A stretch of DNA of 64,000 nt from Hymenobacter guriensis (GTDB lineage Bacteria; Bacteroidota; Bacteroidia; Cytophagales; Hymenobacteraceae), in assembly GCF_015773195.1 (NCBI RefSeq), contig NZ_JADWYK010000001.1:372001-436000 (forward strand), read 5' to 3'. Under the pieces are notes generated by a model. The model did not search any database, was not told the DNA's origin, and was given only the letters and a program-made list of their open reading frames with translations. The translations under genes were made by a program, and so were the position numbers. How positions within the stretch are numbered: position 1 is the stretch's first letter; the number at the start of each line of letters is the position of its first letter. Below are positions 43,756 through 52,421 of the stretch, piece after piece.

Positions 43756-44178
43756 ATGAACATTCCCTTTTTCAATCGGCTGCAGCTAAAAAAGATAACC
43801 GTAGGCACCGAGGATGAGGCCGGAAAACGGGCCCAGACAGCGCTGGAAGGCCTGCTGGCCGATTTGCCGGATCTGCTGATGGCCTGCGTAGTCGATATTC
43901 AGTCGGGCCGGGTGCTGGCCTCTTATACCACCACTACTACTTACAACCCCAACCAGCTCAACCTCCGCAATGCCAAGCTGCTGCGCGTCATTACCGATGC
44001 GCTGAAGGCTAAGGCTTGGGTAGGCGGCCCGCTTACGGATGTTTCCGTGATGCTGGAAGACCAGTTTCATCATCTGCGCCCTATGAACGAAGGCAAATGG
44101 TACTGCTTTCTGGCCGTGCGTATGGCCGATGTGAACCTGGGCATTGCCAAAGAAATCATGCGTCGGCACACCGTCTGA
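43756..44178 (+). CDS. Roadblock/LC7-like small protein, copy 1
   Basis: 140 residues from ATG 43756 (MNIPFFNRLQLKK). The core at about 30-135 has the longin/roadblock-like layout: an opening helix LEGLLADLPDLLMACVVD, the hairpin GRVLASYTTTTTYN, a long helix LRNAKLLRVITDALKAKAW, and the sheet VSVMLEDQFHHLRPMNEG / WYCFLAVRMADVNLGIAKEI. The next gene encodes a close structural relative. Roadblock proteins such as MglB partner small GTPases; no GTPase gene is adjacent. The family assignment is by pattern, not by profile. Confidence 0.65.
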   Translation: MNIPFFNRLQLKKITVGTEDEAGKRAQTALEGLLADLPDLLMACVVDIQSGRVLASYTTTTTYNPNQLNLRNAKLLRVITDALKAKAWVGGPLTDVSVMLEDQFHHLRPMNEGKWYCFLAVRMADVNLGIAKEIMRRHTV

Positions 44179-44237
44179 TGCCTGCTGTTAATTCAACATT
44201 TTTTCCTTTTCACACCTTTTCAACGTTTACCCATTTT

Positions 44238-44600
44238 ATGTCATCCCCCAAACAAACGGTTCAGGAAATCCTTAATGAACTGCCCACCCTGCTGGCCGTA
44301 GCCGTGGTAGAAACTGAAACCGGCATGCCGCTGGCTTCGCACGCCAACATCGCAGAATTCGATATCGAAACCGCCGCCGCTTACAACACGGAAGTAGTAA
44401 AGGCCAAGCTGAAAGCCATCAAGGCCCTGAAGCTGAACCAGACGATACAGGACATCCTGCTCACGCTCACCGACCAGCTGCACCTGCTGAAGCTCTCGCC
44501 CACCGGCGACAAGTTTATTTATCTGGCCGTGAACTCGCGTGACACCAACCTGGCCCAGGCTCGTCAGATCCTGAAAGCGCACTCCGGCCTGCTCAACTAA
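44238..44600 (+). CDS. Roadblock/LC7-like small protein, copy 2
   Basis: 120 residues from ATG 44238 (MSSPKQTVQEILNELP). It repeats the plan of the previous gene: LPTLLAVAVVETETGMPLASH, the long helix VVKAKLKAIKALKL, and DILLTLTDQLHLLKL with the closing FIYLAVNSRDTNLAQARQIL. The shared positions (ELP.LL.A.VV at the start, DQ.H at the second strand, LAV...D.NL at the end) show that the two are paralogues. 59 nt lies between them; a terminator follows, so they form a two-gene unit. Confidence 0.65.
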   Translation: MSSPKQTVQEILNELPTLLAVAVVETETGMPLASHANIAEFDIETAAAYNTEVVKAKLKAIKALKLNQTIQDILLTLTDQLHLLKLSPTGDKFIYLAVNSRDTNLAQARQILKAHSGLLN

Positions 44601-44619
44601 AGGCCTGCAAGATCCTGTG

Positions 44620-44654
44620 AAAGCCTGCTGGCCTTGTTGCCGGCGGGCTTTTTG
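44620..44654 (+). terminator. Rho-independent terminator
   Basis: AAAGCC-GC-GGC pairs with GCC-GC-GGCTTT around a short loop, with a T run after it; 20 nt after the stop of the second roadblock-like gene. Confidence 0.8.
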
Positions 44655-44688
44655 CATTCTGACGGCTACGGCTACGGAAAGAATTTGC

Positions 44689-44696
44689 TAGGTTTG
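44689..44696 (+). promoter_or_regulatory. Candidate -7 box (TAGGTTTG)
   Basis: Exact TAnnTTTG match, 47 nt before the lipoprotein ATG at 44744; no clear -33 TTG. Confidence 0.4.
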
Positions 44697-44743
44697 GTTT
44701 CAACTCCGGGTACCACACTGCCTGGGCTCCTCTCCTACTCCCG

Positions 44744-45466
44744 ATGAAAGTATCTACGCTGGCCTTCGCAACAGCATTATTGGCCCTTGGCGCCTGTCAG
44801 GAAGACAAAGACAGCGGGCCGCAGCTGGCTGGCCTGTACCAGACAGAAAGCACCATCAAAGCCGGCCCCCTGCAGGTGTATACCTCTTCCGGCGTGGTCA
44901 GCTCGCCCGCGGTTGCGGCCAGCCTGCTGCGGCGGCATTGGTCCATGCGCAGCTCCTTTCTGAAGAAGGACAGCGTTATCAGCCCGGACAATTCCCTGAC
45001 GCTGCTGTTTGAGGCCGACAACCGGGTTACGCTTACCGCCAATTATTCCGGCGGAAGCCGCGTACTGGCCCTGGAGGCCACCAGCCGCAACGCGCAGCGC
45101 TACCTGTTGTCGGCTATGGACTCGGCCACGGTTATTGCTGCATCAGGCGCTCAGAGTCGGTGTGAGCTGCTGGCAGACCAGGTACGGGAACATGAGCCGG
45201 CCAGACGCTGCTTTCTGGTAGCCCTGATGCCAGGCGCTTTCCAGTCGGCGTGCCGGTTCCGGCCATTGCAGGTGCTCACCATTCGCAACAATCAGCCGGT
45301 TATTCCGCTGTATAGCTGGTTTGTGCTTGTTTCGCGTTCGGGCACGGTATGCGGGCAAGGCCAAGGGTTCGAGTGGAATCTGCCCAGTTCCAACCTCGTT
45401 CAACGGTTAGCTTCCGGCGACACGGTGCTGGTGCAGGTGAATGAGCTGGCCCTACGCAAAAAGTAG
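44744..45466 (+). CDS. Lipoprotein of unknown function
   Basis: 240 residues. The signal ends in the lipobox ALLALGAC (Cys18). The mature part is Ser/Arg-rich and probably beta-sheet; four later Cys residues (CELLADQ, RRCFLVAL, SACRFRP, GTVCGQG) could form two disulfides in the periplasm. No family recognised. It stands alone between a terminator and the next gene. Confidence 0.65.
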   Translation: MKVSTLAFATALLALGACQEDKDSGPQLAGLYQTESTIKAGPLQVYTSSGVVSSPAVAASLLRRHWSMRSSFLKKDSVISPDNSLTLLFEADNRVTLTANYSGGSRVLALEATSRNAQRYLLSAMDSATVIAASGAQSRCELLADQVREHEPARRCFLVALMPGAFQSACRFRPLQVLTIRNNQPVIPLYSWFVLVSRSGTVCGQGQGFEWNLPSSNLVQRLASGDTVLVQVNELALRKK

Positions 45467-45620
45467 CCCGGTCCGCGTCTTATGCGCCGGTTGCGCGGCT
45501 CCTGCTGTTTTATTCCGGCGGTTTCGTGGGTGTTTGATGAGGCGCTGCGTAAGCTGAACAGGCCGGCACGCTGCCGCGCTGTGCGGGTCAATATCGGCCC
45601 TTCTTAGCTTACTTTCCTTC

Positions 45621-46319
45621 ATGCTGCACTTCACCGTAGAACGCCTCACCTTCGATACGCTTACAGAGCTGCCCAACTCCTGGCAGGCCGCCGATTACCT
45701 TGCCCTGCTCACCAAAACCGGCTACGACAACCCCACCGAAATTGCCGCCGATGAGCTGCAAGCCATGACGCACATGGCCCTCACCGAGCTGGAACCCACG
45801 GAAGCCGCCCGGCTGGTGCTGGACTACCTGTTTGAAGATCAGCTCTCCAGCGGACAGGTGGAGAACCTGGCCCACCAGATGCTTACGGAGAAGCTGTGGG
45901 AAGAAAACCCGGAGCTGGCGCAGCACGAAGGCTTTTTTAAAGCCACCCAGCTGCTTTATACTGCCTACAACGGGAAATTCCCCCGGGCCGAAGCGGTGCA
46001 GTTTCAGGTACAGCTCACCGCTGAGGAGCCCGAGGCGCTAACGGTTTTTGATGCGCAGCCGGAAGCACCCCTGCTGCGCCTGCTGGCCCAGGGTATGCCC
46101 GACAATACCCTGCTCAAACGCCTGTTTCAGGAGCAGCTTGCGGGTACCAGCTTTCCGGAGGCGCCCAGTATTCTCTGGCAGCTAACCCCGTCGAATAAGC
46201 AGGCTTCCTCGGTCGTTTTCACGGTCGTCAGCTCGGCGTATTGGCTGGACGATTTCAAGTACGCCGACTCGTACCAGGCCACCACTCACGCCGACGCCCC
46301 CGAACCCGACGAAAGCTGA
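45621..46319 (+). CDS. Cytoplasmic protein of unknown function
   Basis: 232 residues, acidic and helix-rich, no signal peptide. Features: LPNSWQAADYLALLTKTGY near the start, a long helical block (about 50-105) with repeated LxxEP and EENPELAQHEGFF, and an aromatic C-terminal strand pair SVVFTVVSSAYWLDDFKY. Ends in an acidic DAPEPDES tail. Not recognised. An independent gene 154 nt after the lipoprotein; the SDR gene starts 110 nt later. Confidence 0.65.
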   Translation: MLHFTVERLTFDTLTELPNSWQAADYLALLTKTGYDNPTEIAADELQAMTHMALTELEPTEAARLVLDYLFEDQLSSGQVENLAHQMLTEKLWEENPELAQHEGFFKATQLLYTAYNGKFPRAEAVQFQVQLTAEEPEALTVFDAQPEAPLLRLLAQGMPDNTLLKRLFQEQLAGTSFPEAPSILWQLTPSNKQASSVVFTVVSSAYWLDDFKYADSYQATTHADAPEPDES

Positions 46320-46429
46320 ACGGGCCGCCCAGCAGATGCGGGTACCACACAGCCAATCCACCAATCTCAACCGTAACCGCCCGAGCGTGCCCAGCGTTAG
46401 AAATTCACAACTCTAACGTTTTCACAACC

Positions 46430-47239
46430 ATGGCACATAACACCCAAACGGCTCTGATTACGGGCAGCACCAGCGGTATTGGCCGCGAGCTGGCCAACTG
46501 CTTTGCGCAGGATAAGTACAACCTCATTCTTGTAGGCCGCGACCAGCACACGCTGAATGCTACGGCTCAGGAAGTTCGGCAAGCGTACGGCGTAGAAGTC
46601 ACCACCATTGTGAAAGACCTGTTTCAGCGGCAGGCGCCCTTCGAGGTATACGACCAGGTGAAAGCCTCCGGCAAGCAGATTGACGTGCTGGTAAACGACG
46701 CCGGCCAGGGCCAGTATGGCACCTTCGATACCACCGATATCAACCGCGAGCTGGATATTGTGCAGCTCAACATTGGGGCTTATCTGGTGCTCACGAAGCT
46801 GTATCTGCAGGAAATGAAAGCCCGCAACGAAGGCAGGATTCTACTGGTAGGCAGCATTGCGGGCGAGTTGCCCGGCCCGCTCCAGGCCGTGTACCACGGC
46901 ACCAAGGCCTTTATTAACTCCTGGGTTGAATCGATTCAGGAAGAAAACAAGGACAGCAACGTCACCATCACCAACTTGCTGCCGGGCCTCACGGATACCG
47001 ACTTTTTCAACAAGGCCGATATGACGCGAGCCAAAAACGTTGCCGAAGGCAGCAAGGCGGATCCGGCCGAGGTGGCCAAGGACGGCTACAAAGCCCTGAT
47101 GGCCGGGGAGCGGAAAGTTGTTTCCGGCTTCCTGAACAAAGTGCAGGTGACGACTAGCAACGTGCTGCCCGACGCACTGGTAGCTGCCAACGTCCACAAG
47201 CAAAGCGCCCCCATCGACGGCGACGAAAGCGCCAGGTAG
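46430..47239 (+). CDS. Short-chain dehydrogenase/reductase (SDR), classical
   Basis: 269 residues from ATG 46430 (MAHNTQTALITGSTSGIGRELA). NAD(P)-binding TGSTSGIG at about 11-18, VNDAG in place of NNAG, and the catalytic Ser-Tyr-Lys set in GSIAGELPGPLQAVYHGTKAF. Substrate specificity cannot be read; it resembles the DltE/YqjQ-type SDRs found in many bacteria. The open frame extends upstream but without similarity. Confidence 0.92.
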   Translation: MAHNTQTALITGSTSGIGRELANCFAQDKYNLILVGRDQHTLNATAQEVRQAYGVEVTTIVKDLFQRQAPFEVYDQVKASGKQIDVLVNDAGQGQYGTFDTTDINRELDIVQLNIGAYLVLTKLYLQEMKARNEGRILLVGSIAGELPGPLQAVYHGTKAFINSWVESIQEENKDSNVTITNLLPGLTDTDFFNKADMTRAKNVAEGSKADPAEVAKDGYKALMAGERKVVSGFLNKVQVTTSNVLPDALVAANVHKQSAPIDGDESAR

Positions 47240-47290
47240 CAACCGGCTTCTTCCCGACTGTAAACCGGCAAAAGCTTTTTAGACTGCTTC

Positions 47291-47330
47291 ACAAAAAAGC
47301 CTCTACACATCAGTGGAGAGGCTTTTTTGT
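47291..47330. terminator. Bidirectional terminator
   Basis: ACAAAAAAGCCTCT pairs with AGAGGCTTTTTTGT, with further inner pairing. It lies between the convergent SDR and second Prc genes and has T runs on both strands. Confidence 0.88.
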
Positions 47331-47345
47331 GTTGGTTGGTGTCGG

Positions 47346-49484
47346 CTACATTTCGTCGTGCAACACGGCTACGGCTTCCTGCAGCGTCAGGTCCTTGCGC
47401 AGGGGCTTAAGGAAGCGGTTGATGCGGCTGCTATCAGCCGCCACCGGAGCTTGGATTGAGGAGGTGACGGCAAGAGTGGGTGCCTGCTGCTGCAGCTGCT
47501 TAAGCTTCTCGTTGGTAGCCTGGGCTTTCTGCTGCTCGGCGCGGTAGTCAGCCAGACTCAGCGAAACCTGGGTGTTTTTCCGGCGCTGAGCCATGGTCTG
47601 CACAGTTTCCGTGAGCAGCTTGAAGGAAGGATTGGCGCCTACGCGCTGCTGGCTGGCTCCGGCCAGCCGGGCCATAGGTGGTGCGGCAGCCCAGGGCTGA
47701 TAGGGCGCGGGGGCAATTTCGTCCCAGGGCAGCGGGAAATCGGTATCCTGCTCGCCGTCGGCCAGGGTGCTATAGGCATCCGGCACCATGATGTCGGGCG
47801 TCACGCCCTTGAACTGCGTGGACGAGCCATTTACGCGGTAGTATTTCTGCACCGTGAGCTTGAGCGAGCCTAAGGGCTTGAGCTTGTTGAAGTCCGCGTT
47901 CAGCATGTCGTCCAACTCCACTACGCGCTGCACGGTGCCTTTGCCGTAAGTGGTATTGCCCATAATCACGCCGCGCTTGTAATCCTGAATGGCACCGGCC
48001 AGAATCTCGGAGGCCGAGGCGCTGTAGCGGTTTACCAGCACCACCAGCGGGCCGTCATACTGTACTTTAGGATCGGGGTCCTTGAGGAGACTGGCTTCGC
48101 CCTGACGGCTTTTCACCTGCACCATGGGGCCGCTGGCCATGAACAGGCCGGCCATGCGGGTGGCATCGGGCAGGGAGCCGCCCCCGTTGAAGCGCAAATC
48201 CAGCACCACGCCCTGCACCCCGGCCTGCTTGAGCTTTTCCAGCTCGTTGCTCACGTCCTGGGCCGAGTTGCGGCCGCCGTTGTTGTTGAAGTCGGCGTAG
48301 AAGCTGGGCAGCATGATGTAGCCGAGCTTCTTGCCCTTGTCGTTGATAACGGCCGACTGCGCGTACGTTTCCTCGATAACAACGACGTCACGGATAATGG
48401 AAATGACCTTGATGCTGGCGTCCGGCTTTTTCACCGTCAGGCGCACTTCCGAGCCTTTAGGGCCGCGAATCAGCTGCACCACTTTATCCATGCGCAGGCC
48501 TTCCACGGCTACCGGCTCGCCGGCCCCCTGAGCCACGCGCTGGATAATATCGCCCACTTTCAGCTCGCCCTGGCGGTAGGAGGCTGAGCCCGCTACAATG
48601 GCCGCTACCACTATCTGGCCGTCCTTCTCGCTAAGCTGAGCCCCGGTTCCTTCCAGGCGGCCGGTCAAAGCCAGATCGAAGTTGGTTTTGTCCTTGGGCG
48701 CAAAGTACTCGGAGTGCGGGTCGAAGGTGTTGGCAATGGCGTTGGTATACCCGCTGAGCCGGTCAGCCTCGTCCTCCTGGCGCAGGTCGCTGAACCATTC
48801 GTCGTAGTACTTGAGCACCTGCTTGCGGGCATCGGCTTCCAGCTGAGCCGGGGTGCGCGGCGCCGTAGAAAGCGTGGCATCCGACGGCTTGGCCTTAGCC
48901 GACGCCAGCGACTTGGTTTGCTGGCGGTTCTGCGTGTCCATCAGCTCGGAAAGGCGCTGCATGGTCTGGTACTTGAGCAGGCGGCGCCACCGGTCCCGCC
49001 GGGCGGCGGCATCGGCCGCGTAAGGCAGTTTATCGGGTTCGGTTTCAAAGGTTTCCGCGGCTGTAAACTCGAATGGCTGCGCCAGCAGTTCGCGGTACAG
49101 CACCTGCACTTCCTGCTGACGCTGGTTGATGAGCTGGGTGCTTAAATCGAGGAAGCCGTGCTTGCCCTGCTTTACTTCGTCGTCGATGGTGGTTTCGAAT
49201 CGCTTGAGCTGGGCAATATCAGGCTGGAGCAAAAAGCGTTTGCCGCCGTCCAGCCGCTTGAGATAGAGAGTAAACACGCGCCGCGAAAACTCATCGTTTA
49301 TCTGTTCGGGCTGCACGTGGGCCATCGTCAGTCCCTGCGTGACGATACCCACCAGCACCTCTTTTTTCTGGGGCGGCAGGTCATCGGGCGTGCCGGAAGA
49401 CGAAGCGAAGCTGCCGGGCAAAAACAGCAGAAAGCCCGGCAGCACGGCCGAGAACAAGCCCAACGAGGAACGAAATAACGCCAT
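47346..49484 (-). CDS. C-terminal processing peptidase (Prc/Tsp, S41 family), copy 2
   Basis: 712 residues with a cleavable-looking signal (LFSAVLPGFLLFLPGSFASS) instead of the anchor of copy 1, so it may be a soluble periplasmic or outer-leaflet enzyme. Same layout: N-terminal helical domain, PDZ, S41 core with SASASEI and TTYGKGTVQ (Ser-Lys dyad intact) and a C-terminal DUF3340-like part. Most of the PDZ and catalytic domains are identical to copy 1 (e.g. LTVKKPDASIKV, ETYAQSAVIND, LDLRFNGGGSLPDA). The middle (about 165-200) carries a Lys/Ala/Ser-rich stretch of its own. Monocistronic. Confidence 0.95.
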   Translation of the reverse strand: MALFRSSLGLFSAVLPGFLLFLPGSFASSSGTPDDLPPQKKEVLVGIVTQGLTMAHVQPEQINDEFSRRVFTLYLKRLDGGKRFLLQPDIAQLKRFETTIDDEVKQGKHGFLDLSTQLINQRQQEVQVLYRELLAQPFEFTAAETFETEPDKLPYAADAAARRDRWRRLLKYQTMQRLSELMDTQNRQQTKSLASAKAKPSDATLSTAPRTPAQLEADARKQVLKYYDEWFSDLRQEDEADRLSGYTNAIANTFDPHSEYFAPKDKTNFDLALTGRLEGTGAQLSEKDGQIVVAAIVAGSASYRQGELKVGDIIQRVAQGAGEPVAVEGLRMDKVVQLIRGPKGSEVRLTVKKPDASIKVISIIRDVVVIEETYAQSAVINDKGKKLGYIMLPSFYADFNNNGGRNSAQDVSNELEKLKQAGVQGVVLDLRFNGGGSLPDATRMAGLFMASGPMVQVKSRQGEASLLKDPDPKVQYDGPLVVLVNRYSASASEILAGAIQDYKRGVIMGNTTYGKGTVQRVVELDDMLNADFNKLKPLGSLKLTVQKYYRVNGSSTQFKGVTPDIMVPDAYSTLADGEQDTDFPLPWDEIAPAPYQPWAAAPPMARLAGASQQRVGANPSFKLLTETVQTMAQRRKNTQVSLSLADYRAEQQKAQATNEKLKQLQQQAPTLAVTSSIQAPVAADSSRINRFLKPLRKDLTLQEAVAVLHDEM

Positions 49485-49708
49485 GAGATGCGCAGCTAAA
49501 GAAGGATGTCAGTAATCGAAAAAGCGGGGCCGGCAGGTTGCCCGAAAAACCGGCCTCTTACCTGCAAGAACAACAATCTGACCGGAAAACGTGCCAGCCG
49601 GTTGGAAAGTGCTTACGAGACTGCCGGGCATTTGGTAAGACACGCCTAAACCCCACAAGTTGCATCAGCGGCAGGCCAACTGATCCGGTTCAAAAACGTA
49701 GTTGTCCC

Positions 49709-49716
49709 TATCTTTG
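49709..49716 (+). promoter_or_regulatory. -7 box (TATCTTTG) directly before the STAS-like gene start
   Basis: Exact TAnnTTTG match with only 3 nt before ATG 49720. Either the mRNA is leaderless or the match is chance; no other Met start would keep the conserved strand. Confidence 0.45.
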
Positions 49717-49719
49717 TGC

Positions 49720-50136
49720 ATGCTTACTTCCTTGCGCCGCGGCGACGGCAGTGTGTACCTGACAGTGGAGCGCAACCAGCGCGACAACTGGATTCATGCC
49801 CGCTGGTATGGCCACCAAACTATCGGAACGATTATGGATGGCGGCCTCACGTACGTAGAGATGCTACGCGCGGATCCATGCCCCAAGCTCCTAAACGACC
49901 ACCGGAATCTTATCGGCGCCTTTACGGAGGCCAACACCTGGATTCAACAGGTCTGGACGCCGCTTATCATCAATGCGGGTTTGCGCTACTTCGCGCAGGT
50001 CGTTTCCCCGGATATCTTCAGCCAGCTCTCTATCGAAAATCTGCAACAGCGCATCGGCGACACGCTGCAGATGCACCTATTTGAGGATGTAGAAACGGCG
50101 CAGGCCTGGCTGCGGGCTCAGGAGCGGGGAGTTTAG
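49720..50136 (+). CDS. STAS/SpoIIAA-like protein of unknown function
   Basis: 138 residues from ATG 49720. The layout (an opening strand SVYLTVERNQRDNWIHARWYG, a central helix KLLNDHRNLIGAFTEANTWIQQVW, the strand GLRYFAQVVS and a closing helix FEDVETAQAWLRAQ) resembles single-domain SpoIIAA-like proteins common in Bacteroidota. There is no conserved phosphorylatable Ser that I can point to. Its stop codon overlaps the stop of the convergent histidine kinase gene. Function unknown. Confidence 0.65.
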   Translation: MLTSLRRGDGSVYLTVERNQRDNWIHARWYGHQTIGTIMDGGLTYVEMLRADPCPKLLNDHRNLIGAFTEANTWIQQVWTPLIINAGLRYFAQVVSPDIFSQLSIENLQQRIGDTLQMHLFEDVETAQAWLRAQERGV

Positions 50137-52208
50137 TTTTCCTCTGCGGGAATCACTGGCAGCCGGACCACTACCTCCGTGTACACGCCCGGCTCGCTTT
50201 CCACCATGAGGGTGCCGCCGTGCCCTGCTTCAATGATTTCCTTGCTCAGGGCCAGGCCCAGGCCCGCAGCTTCCTCGGGAGCTTTGGTGGAAAAAAACCG
50301 CTCAAATACCCGGCCTTGCGCGGCTTCCGGTATACCTAGGCCATTGTCGCGCACCCGCAGCTCTACTCCGTCGGCGGTGCGGTGGGTGAGCAGGGTCACC
50401 TGCGGCACGTATCCGTCCTCTGCCTGCCGGTTGCGCTCCTGCACGGCCTGAAAGGCATTGAGGAAAATATTGATCAGTGCGCGCCCGATGTCGTGGCGCA
50501 CCATGTCTACCTGGCCTAAGTCCCCGCTCAGCTCTACCTGCAGTTGCACTTCCAAATTAGGGGCTTTGGCCTGAGTATCGTGGTAAGTCAAGCGTAGGTA
50601 GTTTTCGGCCAGCTCGTTCAGGTCAGAGGGCTGGCGCGCACTGGACTGCCGGCCGGCGTGGGCCAGCATTCCGCGCACGATAATGCTGGCCCGTTGCCCG
50701 TGGCGGCGCAACGTGACTTGATACTGGCGCAGAATATCCAGTTTATCGGCCAATGAGTTGGTAGGCTCCTCGGCCAGCTGGGTTGCTTGTAGCACCGCCC
50801 ACATTTCGTCGGTCAGCTGCTCGCTCTCGCCCACCAGCTCCTCAATGGCCTGGACCGGCTGCTGCAACTCATGAGCTACGCCAGCCATCAGCTCACCCAG
50901 GGAAGCCATCCGGTCGCGCATCACCAGCTGGTCCTGGGTTGTCTTCAGCTCCCGCAGCATAGCCGACAGCTCGTCGCGCTGGGTGGTGAGGGTTTCCTTC
51001 TGCTCGGTCACCTGGGTATTCAACTCCTGCAGCTGCGCATTGGTGCGGCGCTGCTGGCGGTTGTGGCGGGCCTGCAGCAGGGTTATCAGCAGCAACCCTC
51101 CGAGCCCGGCCAGCAGCGCGTAGATGTAGAGGCGCACTTTGTAGGCATCCTGCTCCTGCTCCACCTTTTGCTGCCGCTGCACCTCCGACAGGGCAATAGC
51201 ATCAAGCTGCTTGATACGCAACGGATTATAGAGGCTGTCTTCGGCCCGCTGGCGGAGGCGCAGGTAGCGCAGCGCACTGTCGGCCTGCTGCCGGCTGGCA
51301 AAGGCATCGGCCAGCAGGCCGCTGGTGTGCGCAATGCCCACCATATACGGCAGCTTCTGCCCCATGCTGAGGGCTTTGCGGCCGTAATACACGCTGGAAT
51401 CCGTTTGCTGCTGGCCCTGGTAAAGCTCCGCCAGGTACTGATAGGCGCGGCAGGCGCTGCGTAGGTCGTTTTCGGGCACGGCAGCCTGCGCACTGCGCCG
51501 GTAAAACTGCAGGGCCTGGCTGTCCTGGTTGCGGGCCGCCGCCAGCAGCCCCAGCTCCCGTAGCACATAAGGTTCGGGGTTGCCCCAGCTGCTCCAGCGG
51601 CCGGGTGTTTCCCGCATCACCTCTGCCTCGGCCTTTTCCAGAAAGTAAGCGGCCGAATCCAGCTTGCCAGCTCCGGTGTAGGTGGCCCCAATGTTGGCCA
51701 GCACACTCACCAGCTGGGAGGTATCGTGCGTGCGCACCTGCCGGTAGATGCGCCAGGCCCGAAAATAATGTTGGAGCGCCAGCCTGTGGTCGTCGAGGGC
51801 CTGATGGAGCAGGCCAATCTGGTTGAGCGTACGGGCCGTGCCTTCCAGGTCGTGGCTGGCTTCGTTGAGTTGCAGGGCCTGCAGGTTGAGGCGCAGGGCC
51901 TGGGGCAGATTGCCTCGCTCGCCCTGTAGCATACCCAGGCGGGCCAGGCAACGGCCTTCTCCTTTGGTGTACTTGATGCGGCGGGCCATTGCCAGGCCCT
52001 GCTGGGCATACAGCAGCACCGAATCGAGGCGGGAGTAGCGGAAAGAAGCACTCAGATCGGCCAGCAGCAGCACCCGGCTGGTATCGGCCGCAACCCGCGA
52101 CAGCGCGTAGCGGAGGGCCGGCGTCTGGGGGCTTTGCGCTTTGCTGGGCGGGGATGCTAGGATTGCTGCCAGTAGGAAACCTATCAGGACGGCATAGGAG
52201 AGCTTCAT
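50133..52208 (-). CDS. TPR-containing sensor histidine kinase
   Basis: 691 residues. A signal peptide is followed by a periplasmic run of about seven TPR-like helix pairs (about 40-320; e.g. LNQIGLLHQALDDHRLALQHYFRAW, AYQYLAELYQGQQQTDSSVYYGRKAL). A transmembrane helix at about 345-365 (IYALLAGLGGLLLITLL) and a coiled coil lead to HisKA with the phospho-acceptor in VAHELQQPV. HATPase_c follows with N-box INIFLNAFQA, G1 RDNGLGIPE and G2 GLGLALSKEI. No response regulator is adjacent, so it is an orphan kinase. Convergent with the STAS-like gene. Confidence 0.92.
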   Translation of the reverse strand: MKLSYAVLIGFLLAAILASPPSKAQSPQTPALRYALSRVAADTSRVLLLADLSASFRYSRLDSVLLYAQQGLAMARRIKYTKGEGRCLARLGMLQGERGNLPQALRLNLQALQLNEASHDLEGTARTLNQIGLLHQALDDHRLALQHYFRAWRIYRQVRTHDTSQLVSVLANIGATYTGAGKLDSAAYFLEKAEAEVMRETPGRWSSWGNPEPYVLRELGLLAAARNQDSQALQFYRRSAQAAVPENDLRSACRAYQYLAELYQGQQQTDSSVYYGRKALSMGQKLPYMVGIAHTSGLLADAFASRQQADSALRYLRLRQRAEDSLYNPLRIKQLDAIALSEVQRQQKVEQEQDAYKVRLYIYALLAGLGGLLLITLLQARHNRQQRRTNAQLQELNTQVTEQKETLTTQRDELSAMLRELKTTQDQLVMRDRMASLGELMAGVAHELQQPVQAIEELVGESEQLTDEMWAVLQATQLAEEPTNSLADKLDILRQYQVTLRRHGQRASIIVRGMLAHAGRQSSARQPSDLNELAENYLRLTYHDTQAKAPNLEVQLQVELSGDLGQVDMVRHDIGRALINIFLNAFQAVQERNRQAEDGYVPQVTLLTHRTADGVELRVRDNGLGIPEAAQGRVFERFFSTKAPEEAAGLGLALSKEIIEAGHGGTLMVESEPGVYTEVVVRLPVIPAEEN

Positions 52209-52365
52209 GGCTGAAAATTAGCCAATATTCGCTAGTACTTATGTTATAGATGCAATTCCGCCGGCTGGACTGTACCTACGGTGCGCAGCCGGGCTTTAGC
52301 CTAACAATGAGATACCGCCTACTTTATTTGAGTTTTTTCGCAACGGGAATCCTTTCCTCGGGCCA

Positions 52366-52401
52366 TAAAAAAGGAGCCCGGCCAGCAGGCCGGGCTCCTT
52401 T
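52366..52401 (-). terminator. Rho-independent terminator of fabI
   Basis: Perfect 14-bp stem (52370-52383 with 52388-52401) and a 4-nt loop, followed on the minus strand by a T run; 20 nt after the fabI stop. Confidence 0.92.
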
Positions 52402-52421
52402 ACCATCAAATCAACGCGGTG

